Of a stretch of 55,097 nt of DNA, positions 18,645 to 26,270 are shown piece after piece. The notes beneath the pieces are model-generated. The model saw nothing but the letters and a program-made list of their open reading frames with translations, searched no databases and had not been told where the DNA came from. The DNA is from CBDUQP01 sp965369385 (lineage in GTDB: Bacteria; Planctomycetota; Phycisphaerae; SM23-33): positions 1-55,097 of the forward strand of contig CBDUQP010000006.1 of NCBI GenBank assembly GCA_965369385.1. Reading direction: 5' to 3'. The position numbers and the translations under genes were made by a program. How positions within the stretch are numbered: position 1 is the first letter of the stretch; the number at the start of each line of letters is the position of its first letter.

Positions 18645-18832
18645 TAATGCATCTCCTGGGGTCCTGATGTTTCGTCCCGGCAATAACGCTGGGCAGTGCC
18701 CAGTCCGCTGTGGGGGCCGGGTTGCCCGCCATAAGCTAGACAAGGACTTAGGAATTTCCGAACCCTGTAGATTCGGTCAGGACAGAATGTTAATGATATC
18801 CAATTGATGGGGCGGCTGGCAAGGGTTGGGTG

Positions 18833-19564
18833 CTACGTCGGTGTTATTTTGGGCACATCGGGGGCAAACGCCTTGTTGAACAGGTCTATCATGGCAGTTT
18901 GAGCGGTAATACCAGCCGCCGCCAGTGCGCCGGTGCTCAGAATTATCGTCAGCCTGGCCCATGTGGCGGCGTTTTCGCCCAAGGTGATGTCAAACAGAGG
19001 GATCAGTCCTTCAGATACGATAGCGGCAGCGGCGAGGATTGCCATGGTTGCGCCCAGCAATGCGGATATAAGGATAACGCTGATGCGGATGGTGCAAAAC
19101 GTCAAGATGCCATAGAGAAGACCGCCGATAGCGGAGATCGCCAGCGGCCAAGCTGGCAGGTTGACGGATTCGGTTATGTTGGGGTCAAGCCGTTGGATGC
19201 AGATTTCGATTGTTCTGGAATCAAACCATCCCAGAAGCGTGCCGGCGACGAGGATTATGGCAGCGGCGACGGGTATTGACAGAATCGCGCAGACCGCTCG
19301 ATAGAAGAACCACGCAATCGCGGTGAAAATCAGCGAGAGCGAGAGGCTGCAGGCCAGATAGGCGATTCCGTTTGGAGGTTGTTGGATCAACCACGCAGCT
19401 ACTGTTCCGCACCAGATGCCAAGGGCTGCTGCGTTTGCCACAAGGCAGATGCGGAAGAACTGGTACCCGAAAAAGCAGTATGTGGCTCCCAGCAGAAGGA
19501 TTCCGGACAGCGCGATGACAGCATTGGGAGATGTGATGTTCTGGAGATTGATGGTAACGGGCAT
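18833..19564 (-). CDS. Polytopic membrane protein, DUF4203/TMEM198-like
   Basis: This 243-residue protein has seven or more hydrophobic helices with small-residue-rich GxxLxG patterns. The order (short N-terminus, LLLGATYCFFGYQFFRI, LLGATMAILAAAAIVSEGLI) recalls DUF4203-type membrane proteins. The function of that family is not established. AAGGA lies seven bases before the ATG at 19564, which is preferred over an in-frame upstream ATG. It is transcribed toward prfB, 188 bp away. Confidence 0.6.
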   Translation of the reverse strand: MPVTINLQNITSPNAVIALSGILLLGATYCFFGYQFFRICLVANAAALGIWCGTVAAWLIQQPPNGIAYLACSLSLSLIFTAIAWFFYRAVCAILSIPVAAAIILVAGTLLGWFDSRTIEICIQRLDPNITESVNLPAWPLAISAIGGLLYGILTFCTIRISVILISALLGATMAILAAAAIVSEGLIPLFDITLGENAATWARLTIILSTGALAAAGITAQTAMIDLFNKAFAPDVPKITPT

Positions 19565-19616
19565 TGACGATTCCTTTCGTCTTGCCAAGATGGCTTGTGG
19601 CGGGGTGCAAACGCCG

Positions 19617-19727
19617 CTAGTTCTTTGTCCCGGCGAAACTGATGGGTGTTAAGTCTTCATAAGTTCTTGCCTGCCAGTAGCAACTGGCAGGTTGCCATCG
19701 GTCATTATTCGTGGGACAGAGCACTAA
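19617..19727. repeat. 111-bp palindromic element, copy 2 (inverted relative to copy 1)
   Basis: It begins CTAGTTCTTTGTCCC and ends GGGACAGAGCACTAA, so the terminal 15-mers are inverted repeats with few mismatches. The same central hairpin is present (CCTGCCAGT, loop AGCA, ACTGGCAGG). It is the reverse complement of 13071-13181 apart from about seven substitutions and no indels. It sits between the membrane-protein gene and the small RNA candidate. Confidence 0.8.
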
Positions 19728-19732
19728 TTAGT

Positions 19733-19893
19733 AAAAAAGGCGACGCTCAGGTGGAGGGAGACCTGAACGTCGCAAAAAAGCCGCAACCTTGTTATAGGTG
19801 GAGGGAGACCTATATCATTAAGGGTGCAGCGGACAACATTATTGAATAGGTGCAACGGATACCGGATAAATGCCTAACCGCCCAAACGTGGCA
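19733..19893 (-). ncRNA. Candidate small regulatory RNA with tandem C-rich (anti-SD) loops
   Basis: A near-consensus promoter on the minus strand (see 19900-19927) predicts a start near 19893. The transcript would run about 160 nt to a T6 tract at 19738-19733. Two hairpins share an identical 16-nt core. Hairpin A (19814-19793) has a perfect 7-bp stem, and hairpin B (19773-19740) a 13-bp stem with one mismatch; both present the 8-nt loop CUCCCUCC. Hairpin B with its U-tract is the terminator. The loop is complementary to purine-rich Shine-Dalgarno sequences, as in the CCUCCUCCC-loop cuckoo sRNAs of alphaproteobacteria and C-rich sRNAs of Firmicutes. The region has no protein-like open frame. 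Expression and targets are inference. Confidence 0.6.
19740..19773 (-). terminator. Terminator hairpin of the sRNA candidate (hairpin B)
   Basis: The stem GCGACG-T-TCAGGT pairs with ACCTGA-G-CGTCGC around loop CTCCCTCC and is followed by C and six T residues on the minus strand. Confidence 0.7.
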
Positions 19894-19899
19894 CCCGGG

Positions 19900-19927
19900 A
19901 TTATATCTCGTCATATGCACTTATCAA
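19900..19927 (-). promoter_or_regulatory. Strong sigma70-type promoter for the sRNA candidate
   Basis: On the minus strand, TTGATA (19927-19922), a 16-nt spacer and a perfect TATAAT (19905-19900). No protein gene lies downstream on this strand before the terminator, so the promoter appears dedicated to a short RNA. Confidence 0.7.
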
Positions 19928-20522
19928 GCTTAAATCGAATTCGCGATGCGCACTAAACCCTTTTGTCAGGAACTGATGCAGCCAAAACAGCCAGGTGATA
20001 ACTCACCGCAGTCACCACCCGGGCATATCTGTACGGCCAGGCCGCAACCACCTTGGCAAGCAGGTCCATTCTGGCAGATTCCATCATACCAGGCGGTGTT
20101 GTAACCTGCTTCGCCGGATCTGGCCTGTGGAACCCGGAGTTATCCGCCATAACGGTGGTACCGGGTTCTCCGTGCCATACATAACGCCCGTCCCTGGACG
20201 CCCAAGCTGCAACCGTGACAGATCCTTCCGTCCTCTACTGCAGCCGTCTTCTTCTATCGACTCCTCGCACAAAACCTTGCCAAGAGTCTTTTCGTTCGAT
20301 TCCCGTGATCAGCCCGTTGAAAAAGCTATTCCTGCTGCGTGCGAGTCTTTCAATTGCGCGTCTGCGTTACGAAAACTCTGCAATCCCACGGGATTGACAG
20401 TGCTTTCGTTCCTTGATGCTCGTTAAAATCCTGCGCACTCGCTACGGAATCCATTTTTCAACGGACTGCTATCACAGGACCCATTGCGACGGCCAACATT
20501 GCTGCCGGGGCACGTTACATCA
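19928..20522. other. Non-coding gap before the nrdJ stop
   Basis: Apart from the 159-bp hairpin element at 20310-20468, I see no gene. Short plus-strand frames here have no ribosome-binding site, and no clear terminator follows nrdJ. Confidence 0.5.
20310..20468. repeat. 159-bp MITE-like hairpin element
   Basis: Terminal inverted repeats CAGCCCGTTGAAAAA (20310-20324) and TTTTTCAACGGACTG (20454-20468) match at 14 of 15 positions. The interior is also an imperfect palindrome centred on CAATCCCACGGGATTG. It has no coding capacity and is different in sequence from the 111-bp elements. Confidence 0.7.
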
Positions 20523-23500
20523 TTAGCTGCAGCCGAGCGACGATCCGCAGTTGTGACACTTGTAGCAATTACCGTTACGAACCGTGATCGAACCGCAGAC
20601 ATCGCATGCGGGTGCGTCTTCCTGGAAGTGGGAAAACTGCTGTCCCATGCGTTCGATACTCTGCGGGATTCTCTTGGCGGTTTTGGCAGTGCCTACGGTT
20701 GCCTGCAGCAGGCCTTCACCTGCCGGCTGGGCATTCTTGGTAGTGCCCGTTCCTGCGGAATAAGTTCCCGCAGAAGGTGCGTCGATGGACCCATGAACGT
20801 CCATGTTCAGGTCCCCGACGCTGCCAGATTCCGAGGTTGTGTCATCCTTGACAGCCTCGGGCGCTGTAAGTTGGGTGTTAAGAATACTTGTGGCTTCGGG
20901 AGCATTGTCGCCGCGTACGGGCAACATCTTCTTGCGATATTCTTCTCCCAGGAACTGCAGTCCCATCCAGCGGAAGATATAGTCGATAATGCTCTTTGCC
21001 ATCGGGATATCGCGGTTATCGGTCATGCCGGCCGGCTCGAATCGCTGGTGGGAGAACTTGCGGACCAGGCTTTCGAGGGGCACTCCGTATTGGAGGCACA
21101 GGCTGATCGACGTTGCGAAAGCATCCATCATTCCGCCGACCGTTGAGCCTTCCTTGGACATACTGATAAACAGCTCGCCCGGCTGGCTGTCCTCGTAGAG
21201 ACCCACGTTGAGGTAGCCTTCATGCCTGGCGACGGAGAACTTGTGTGTGATCGATTTGCGAGTTGCAGGTAGGCGATGTCTGTGCGGTTTGGTGCGTGCG
21301 GCTTCAAGTTGTTCGGCACTTATAGCGTCAAGGATATTGGTTGTATCCTGGGCTGTTTGCTTGGCGGTTTCGGTTTGCCTGGTGACGTTGAGCGGTTGAA
21401 TCCGCTTGGAGCCATCGCGATAGATCGCCACGGCTTTCAGGCCGAGTTTCCATGCGTCGATGTAGACCTTTTCGATCTCGTCCACGGTGGCTTCGTGGGG
21501 CATGTTCACTGTCTTGGAGATTGCCCCCGACAGGAACGGCTGCACCGCAGCCATCATCCTTATGTGGCCCATGTAGTGGATCGCACGCGAGCCGCCTGCG
21601 GGCTTGAACGCACAATCGAAGACCGGAAGGTGTGCGTCACGCAAGTGTGGCGCGCCTTCGATCATATCGCATTGGTCAATATGGGCTACGATTTCGGCGA
21701 TCTGGTCTTCAGTGTAGCCAAGACGCTGCAATGCCAGTGGGGCAGTCTGGTTGACTATCTTGAACAGTCCGCCACCTGCCAGTTGTTTGTATTTAACCAG
21801 GGCGATATCCGGCTCGATACCGGTCGTATCACAATCCATCATGAAGCCGATTGTTCCGGTAGGTGCAAGCACCGTTACCTGTGCGTTGCGATACCCGTTG
21901 TTCTTGCCGGCAGAAAGTGCGTCATCCCATGACTGGCGGGCAGCGTCGAGCAACGCTTCGGGGCAGTCGATGGGGGAGATTCCTTCGACTGCTGCCCGGT
22001 GCATTTTGATTACTCGGAGCATGGAATCGCGGTTCTTGTCGAAGTCGGCAAATGTGCCCATCGTGCTGGCGAGCTCTGCACTTGTGCGGTATGCCGTACC
22101 GGTGAGAATGCCAGTGATGGCTGCGGCGGTGGCACGTCCCTTGTCGCTGTCATAGGGCAGGCCCAGCGACATTATCAGTGCGCCAAGGTTTGCGTAACCG
22201 AGTCCCAGCGGACGGAACCTGTGGCTGTTCTCGCAGATAAGCGGATTGGGATAGCTGGCGTTGTCTACAAGGATGTCTTGCGCGATAACGAATATCCTGA
22301 TAGCAGATTGCAGGCGTTCGATATCGATCGATCCATCTTCCATGCGGAAGTGCATGAGGTTCAGGCTGGCCAGGTTGCAGGCTGAATCGTTTACGAACAT
22401 GTACTCGCTGCACGGGTTGGACGCCTTGATCTCGCCACTTTCGGGGCATGTGTGCCACTTGTTGATCGTGGAATGGAACTGGACACCGGGATCGCCGCAG
22501 ACATGTGTGCCTTCAGCGATCAGATGCATCAAATCTCTGGCTTTATATTCTACTGAGGGGGCGTCAGTGGTAACCTCGCGGGTCTGCCAGTCTTCGTCAT
22601 TTTCGACAGCCAGCATGAATTCGTCGGTCGTGCGGATCGAAAGGTTTGCGTTCTGGTACATTACCGATGCATACGCATCACCATTGAACGAACCGTCATA
22701 TCCCTGCTCGATCAGTGCCCAGGCCTTCCTCTCTTCGCCCATCTTGCATTCGATGAACTCTTTGATGTCAGGATGGGAGCATTGCATTGACTGCATTTTG
22801 GCTGCGCGGCGGGTCTTACCGCCTGATCGCACCACTGCCGCTATCTGGTCGAAAATACGCATGAAGCTCAGCGGGCCCGATGGCGTTCCTCCGCCGGAGA
22901 GCTTCTCGCGACTCGAACGCAGGGTCGAAAGGTCTGTGCCCGTGCCCGAGCCAAACTTGAAGAGCATGGCCTCCGCCTGCGCCAGACGCATGATATCTTC
23001 CATCGTATCGTCGACGCTCTGGATGAAACATGCCGATGCCTGCGGATACTCGTAGCTTCGCATCGTGCGATCTGCCTGGTCAGTTTCGGCGTTCCAGTGG
23101 TAGTTGCCTTCAGAGCCTTCGACACCGTATTCGTGGAACAGGCCTACATTGAACCATACCGGCGAATTGAACGCGCCGTGCTGGTTCAGACAGAGGAAGC
23201 TCAGTTCGTTATAGAAAGACTCGGCGTCTTCATCGCTTGCGAAGATGCCATCGGCTTTGCCCATGTCGGCAATTGTGCGGGTGACGCGGTTAACAAGCTT
23301 GCCAACATTGTTTTCGCGCTGGTCAGTATTGTGTTCACCGTAGAAGTATTTGCTTACGACAACGTTTGTCGCCAGTTGGCTCCAGTCGACGGGGACGTCT
23401 ATGTCCTTCTGTTCGAAGATCGTGTTGCCCTTGTCATCGGAGATCTTCGCGGACATCTTTTTCCACTCGGCCTGCTCGAACGGGTTGGTGTCGGCGGTTG

Positions 23501-23603
23501 TGAAAACGCGGTCTATCTTCAAACCATCCCCGGCAGAGCCCTTCTGGGGGTTCTGTGTTTTCTCTGAGGGTAAAGGATGATTTGTTCCGTCCCGCTTTGC
23601 CAT
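20523..23603 (-). CDS. nrdJ: Adenosylcobalamin-dependent (class II) ribonucleotide reductase
   Basis: This 1026-residue enzyme makes deoxyribonucleotides using a B12-generated thiyl radical, with or without oxygen. The reductase barrel has ASACFIQSV, FGSGTGTDLS, NPCSEYMF and PTGTIGFMMDCDTTGIEPD. The C-terminal region after residue 760 carries the usual extension ending in a zinc-ribbon-like tail (CDVCGSITVRNGNCYKC, then CGSSLGC). Length and order match the long NrdJ subtype. ATG at 23603 has GGGAG nine bases upstream; an in-frame start 18 codons earlier lacks support. Expression is probably repressed by NrdR through the two boxes at 23849-23895. No nrdR gene or cobalamin riboswitch is visible here. 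Confidence 0.95.
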   Translation of the reverse strand: MAKRDGTNHPLPSEKTQNPQKGSAGDGLKIDRVFTTADTNPFEQAEWKKMSAKISDDKGNTIFEQKDIDVPVDWSQLATNVVVSKYFYGEHNTDQRENNVGKLVNRVTRTIADMGKADGIFASDEDAESFYNELSFLCLNQHGAFNSPVWFNVGLFHEYGVEGSEGNYHWNAETDQADRTMRSYEYPQASACFIQSVDDTMEDIMRLAQAEAMLFKFGSGTGTDLSTLRSSREKLSGGGTPSGPLSFMRIFDQIAAVVRSGGKTRRAAKMQSMQCSHPDIKEFIECKMGEERKAWALIEQGYDGSFNGDAYASVMYQNANLSIRTTDEFMLAVENDEDWQTREVTTDAPSVEYKARDLMHLIAEGTHVCGDPGVQFHSTINKWHTCPESGEIKASNPCSEYMFVNDSACNLASLNLMHFRMEDGSIDIERLQSAIRIFVIAQDILVDNASYPNPLICENSHRFRPLGLGYANLGALIMSLGLPYDSDKGRATAAAITGILTGTAYRTSAELASTMGTFADFDKNRDSMLRVIKMHRAAVEGISPIDCPEALLDAARQSWDDALSAGKNNGYRNAQVTVLAPTGTIGFMMDCDTTGIEPDIALVKYKQLAGGGLFKIVNQTAPLALQRLGYTEDQIAEIVAHIDQCDMIEGAPHLRDAHLPVFDCAFKPAGGSRAIHYMGHIRMMAAVQPFLSGAISKTVNMPHEATVDEIEKVYIDAWKLGLKAVAIYRDGSKRIQPLNVTRQTETAKQTAQDTTNILDAISAEQLEAARTKPHRHRLPATRKSITHKFSVARHEGYLNVGLYEDSQPGELFISMSKEGSTVGGMMDAFATSISLCLQYGVPLESLVRKFSHQRFEPAGMTDNRDIPMAKSIIDYIFRWMGLQFLGEEYRKKMLPVRGDNAPEATSILNTQLTAPEAVKDDTTSESGSVGDLNMDVHGSIDAPSAGTYSAGTGTTKNAQPAGEGLLQATVGTAKTAKRIPQSIERMGQQFSHFQEDAPACDVCGSITVRNGNCYKCHNCGSSLGCS

Positions 23604-23843
23604 AACCAATGTCTCCCGTGACAGTCTATACAAAACAACTTCCGTGGAACCGCACATCGCCGCAAATGTGTCTAAAAGGCTCCAAATGAACGCACAACGG
23701 CCTCAAAGCGAACACAAAGTGCCCGTAAACCTATGCCTTGTAATGCCCTAAATGCCCTATGTGCAGATGTCAATTCGTCGAAGTCGTCGAATTAACGCAA
23801 AAACGAGATGTCATCTCAGTCCTTTTGAACACGCGACATACAT

Positions 23844-23871
23844 AGGATACGCAATATATAGGGGGCGTCAA
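23844..23871 (-). promoter_or_regulatory. nrdJ: nrdJ promoter
   Basis: On the minus strand, TTGACG (23871-23866), a 16-nt spacer and TATCCT (23849-23844). The first NrdR box occupies the spacer. The predicted leader is about 230 nt and includes a GAGAT/ATCTC hairpin followed by GTTTTTG near 23805-23825 that could attenuate. Confidence 0.5.
23849..23864. promoter_or_regulatory. NrdR box 1
   Basis: The 16-mer ACGCAATATATAGGGG has the core CAATATATAG, an exact match to the CwAtATaTwG core of NrdR operators. It overlaps the nrdJ promoter spacer. Confidence 0.7.
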
Positions 23872-23879
23872 TATCAAAA

Positions 23880-23895
23880 AGACAAAATATTGTTG
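23880..23895. promoter_or_regulatory. NrdR box 2
   Basis: The core CAAAATATTG differs from the NrdR core at one position. The two 16-bp boxes are separated by exactly 15 bp (31 bp repeat), the phase typical of tandem NrdR operators. Confidence 0.65.
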
Positions 23896-24199
23896 TTTGG
23901 GCTAACTCCCGGCTTATTGCGACTTTGCAAGGCTCCCGCCCCGTTGCCAACAGGCGACAACATCCTTACAGAATACTAACGCAAAATCGTCCTTTTGTCC
24001 ATGCCCCAATATGCAGGGGTTTCATATTTAATTGTACCCTACAGGTGGACACTTGTGTGGAGAAGCTGTGGCTTGTTGTGAATTCATGTGGATAGCCTGT
24101 TGCGCATTGCCGAATACGTTTGTTTTTCGCGTGAATCTCACCAATATCCGGCCGGTTTATACCGGCATTCTGGTGCCGGTGAGGGCCGGTTTGCGTAAT

Positions 24200-24275
24200 T
24201 AGGGACGGTGCCTTATTTAATTCGGTGCCCTATTTAATTCAGATCATTCCCATTTAAATAGGGCACCGTCCCTAG
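24200..24275. repeat. REP-like palindrome with an internal 17-bp tandem duplication
   Basis: The right arm ATAGGGCACCGTCCCTA (24259-24275) is complementary to TAGGGACGGTGCC plus CTAT of the left arm. The left arm holds two tandem 17-bp units (CGGTGCCTTATTTAATT and CGGTGCCCTATTTAATT, about 24206-24239). It resembles palindromes mobilised by REP-associated tyrosine transposases. Confidence 0.65.
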
Positions 24276-24369
24276 TTGTTTGTAAACCATCCTGTGGTTC
24301 CAAGCCTGATTGTCTTGCACTCCCTATCTGGCCACTTCGGATCATTCCGGCTGCGGTGTGAATCAATGA

Positions 24370-24401
24370 AAAGGCCCGCCGGGTTTATTCGACGGGCCTT
24401 T
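24370..24401 (-). terminator. folC: folC terminator
   Basis: The stem AAGGCCCG/CGGGCCTT around a 14-nt loop begins about 28 nt after the folC stop. A short T run follows on the minus strand. Confidence 0.65.
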
Positions 24402-24428
24402 GGTGTGTTTGGTTATTTTTGCGTCGGG

Positions 24429-25850
24429 TTATACTTGGGCGGCTGCCAGCTTGGCCTTTGCCTCTTGTTTTACCAGCAGTCGCTTAACTTCGCCTACCAG
24501 GTAGAACGAGCCTGTCACGCAGATAACGTCTTCTCTTCCGACTGCACTTCTGGCGATTTCCAAGGCTTCTTCGGGCGTATCGGCTATTTGTGCCTGTTTT
24601 CCGGAAATCTCTTCATACTTTGCGATCAGGTCTTTCGGTTTGGCGGTTCGGTGCGTTGAAGTTGCCCGCGTGAAGATTACCTTGTCAGCGCCGCCGGCGA
24701 TCTGCATCATCATGCCATCGATATCCTTGTCCGGGGCACATCCGAAGACAAGCACCAGAGAATCGCAGCGTACGTGCTGTCCGACAGCTCGCATCAGGGC
24801 CTGCATCGAGGCCGCATTGTGTGCTCCGTCCACGATAATGTGGGGATCTTTGTGGACCGTTTCCATTCTGCCTGGGATGTACACGCCAGCGAGGCCCTTC
24901 ATGGCCAGGTCGTCGTTGATGTCCATTCCCTGGTTCTTGAGCTGATCGAGCAACGCAAGTGCAAGTCCGCAGTTTATGGCCTGGTGTTCGCCGAGAACCG
25001 GAACGGGCAGGTGCTCGAACTGGCTTGAAGGCGTAGTCAGGCATATCCGCGTAGTGCAGCCTTCCGTTCGCGACGATTCCACGCGGAAGCTGAAATCGAT
25101 GTCTTTTCCGGTGAACTTCAGCGGAGTCTGGGAGGTCTGCGCGGCTTGTCTCATCACTCGCTCAGCCGTCGGGTCCTGCGGAACGGATATCACCGGGATG
25201 TTCTTCTTGAAGATGCCCGATTTCTCGGTCGCGATCTTTGCTACCGTGTCGCCCAACTGGTATGTGTGGTCAAGCGAGATGCTGGTTATTCCGCAGACAT
25301 CGGGCTTGAGCACGTTGGTACTGTCGAGCCTTCCGCCCAGGCCGGCTTCGATGATGGCGATGTCCACTTCCTGATCGACGAAGTGTACAAACGCCAAGGC
25401 TGTCATGATCTCGAAGAAGGTGGGCTTGTCCTTTTCCAGTGCCTCAATAGCGGGCTCGACCCTGCAAATGAGCCGGCGAAGATCCGCCTGGGAAACCATC
25501 TGTCCGCCGATCTGTATCCTCTCCCGCACATCACTGATATGCGGAGACGTATACAAACCTACCTTGTGCCCACATGCGCCGAGCATCTCCGACAGCATCG
25601 TAGCCGTCGAACCCTTGCCCTTTGTGCCGGCGATGTGCACCGAACGTAACTTCTTCTGCGGGTCATCCAAAAGTTTTAGTAGACGTTTCATGCGAAGCAG
25701 ATTGAACGTGTCGCTGTTATAGCGCACGCGGAGCATCTGTTCATAATCTGTCTGCGAAAACAAATATTTAAGAGCCGAGTCGTATGTACGCCTCAGGCTC
25801 TTCTTGGCGGGAACCGCCCTTGCTTTTTTGCCTCTAGTTGTACTTACCAT
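24429..25850 (-). CDS. folC: Folylpolyglutamate/dihydrofolate synthase
   Basis: This 473-residue ATP-dependent ligase of the Mur-ligase-like family adds glutamate to folates. The P-loop GTKGKGSTATM (75-85), the folate-binding YTSPHISDVRERI, EAGLGGRLDSTNV and the late DGAHNAASM block are all present. The lysine-rich first 20 residues precede the usual family start. The ATG at 25850 lies only eight bases after a perfect TATAAT and has no Shine-Dalgarno, so the mRNA is probably leaderless. It stands alone, bounded by a terminator. Confidence 0.95.
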   Translation of the reverse strand: MVSTTRGKKARAVPAKKSLRRTYDSALKYLFSQTDYEQMLRVRYNSDTFNLLRMKRLLKLLDDPQKKLRSVHIAGTKGKGSTATMLSEMLGACGHKVGLYTSPHISDVRERIQIGGQMVSQADLRRLICRVEPAIEALEKDKPTFFEIMTALAFVHFVDQEVDIAIIEAGLGGRLDSTNVLKPDVCGITSISLDHTYQLGDTVAKIATEKSGIFKKNIPVISVPQDPTAERVMRQAAQTSQTPLKFTGKDIDFSFRVESSRTEGCTTRICLTTPSSQFEHLPVPVLGEHQAINCGLALALLDQLKNQGMDINDDLAMKGLAGVYIPGRMETVHKDPHIIVDGAHNAASMQALMRAVGQHVRCDSLVLVFGCAPDKDIDGMMMQIAGGADKVIFTRATSTHRTAKPKDLIAKYEEISGKQAQIADTPEEALEIARSAVGREDVICVTGSFYLVGEVKRLLVKQEAKAKLAAAQV

Positions 25851-25858
25851 AGTACGGG

Positions 25859-25887
25859 ATTATAGAGAGGGGGTACCCTTAAGTCAA
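25859..25887 (-). promoter_or_regulatory. folC: folC promoter, predicted leaderless start
   Basis: On the minus strand, TTGACT (25887-25882), a 17-nt spacer and TATAAT (25864-25859), then eight bases to the ATG. Transcription would begin at or next to the start codon. Confidence 0.7.
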
Positions 25888-26270
25888 GTTGTGACAACTC
25901 ATATATGATTTGCGACTACCTTAAGTCTATTTGTGGTAAGGAGTTCTATGTTTCAAGGCTGTTATCAAGATGGGAAAGATCTGAAGAAGTTAATACAACT
26001 AGTTAATAGGAGGCTTTGTCTTTGTCTGAATGGGGTTTCACTCCGCTATGTTACGGTTTGTTTCGGCCCCAGTGGCATATGTGAACTTTGCCCTGTTGGT
26101 CGGCTGGGTGTGTATGCTTGTTCATGCGGCCCAGGTGTCCATTTTATCTACCTATATATGATGCGTGCGCCCGCTGGAGTACTTGAACATCTCTGGAACA
26201 GATGCTTTAATGCGATTTGGAATAAAAACTTACATGGTTCATTTGGAAATGCGCACAGAAAGGCGACTCC
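25888..26270. other. Intergenic region between folC and xylB
   Basis: AT-richer than its neighbours. It has the repeat AGTTAATA at 25988 and 26001 around the palindrome AACTAGTT (25997-26004), a possible operator for xylB. An ATG at 25948 has AAGGAG four bases upstream and opens 114 codons that run into xylB in another frame. The cysteine-rich product looks non-natural, so I do not call it. Confidence 0.45.

Larger units (their letters stand above)
23896..24428. other. Non-coding gap between nrdJ and folC
   Basis: The region contains the palindromic element at 24200-24275 and the folC terminator at 24370-24401. No supportable gene is present. Confidence 0.5.

Noticed and set aside
19740..19814. 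GGAGGGAG hairpin loops as CsrA binding sites on a plus-strand RNA
   Set aside because: GGA in a loop fits CsrA, but no plus-strand promoter is seen, whereas a near-consensus promoter and U-tract exist on the minus strand.
20294..20305. GTTCGATTCCCG resembling a tRNA T-loop
   Set aside because: The flanking bases do not form the T-stem, and no acceptor, D or anticodon arm can be drawn.
23604..23837. Possible cobalamin riboswitch in the nrdJ leader
   Set aside because: The leader is long enough, but no B12-box-like sequence is present; the NrdR boxes explain regulation better.
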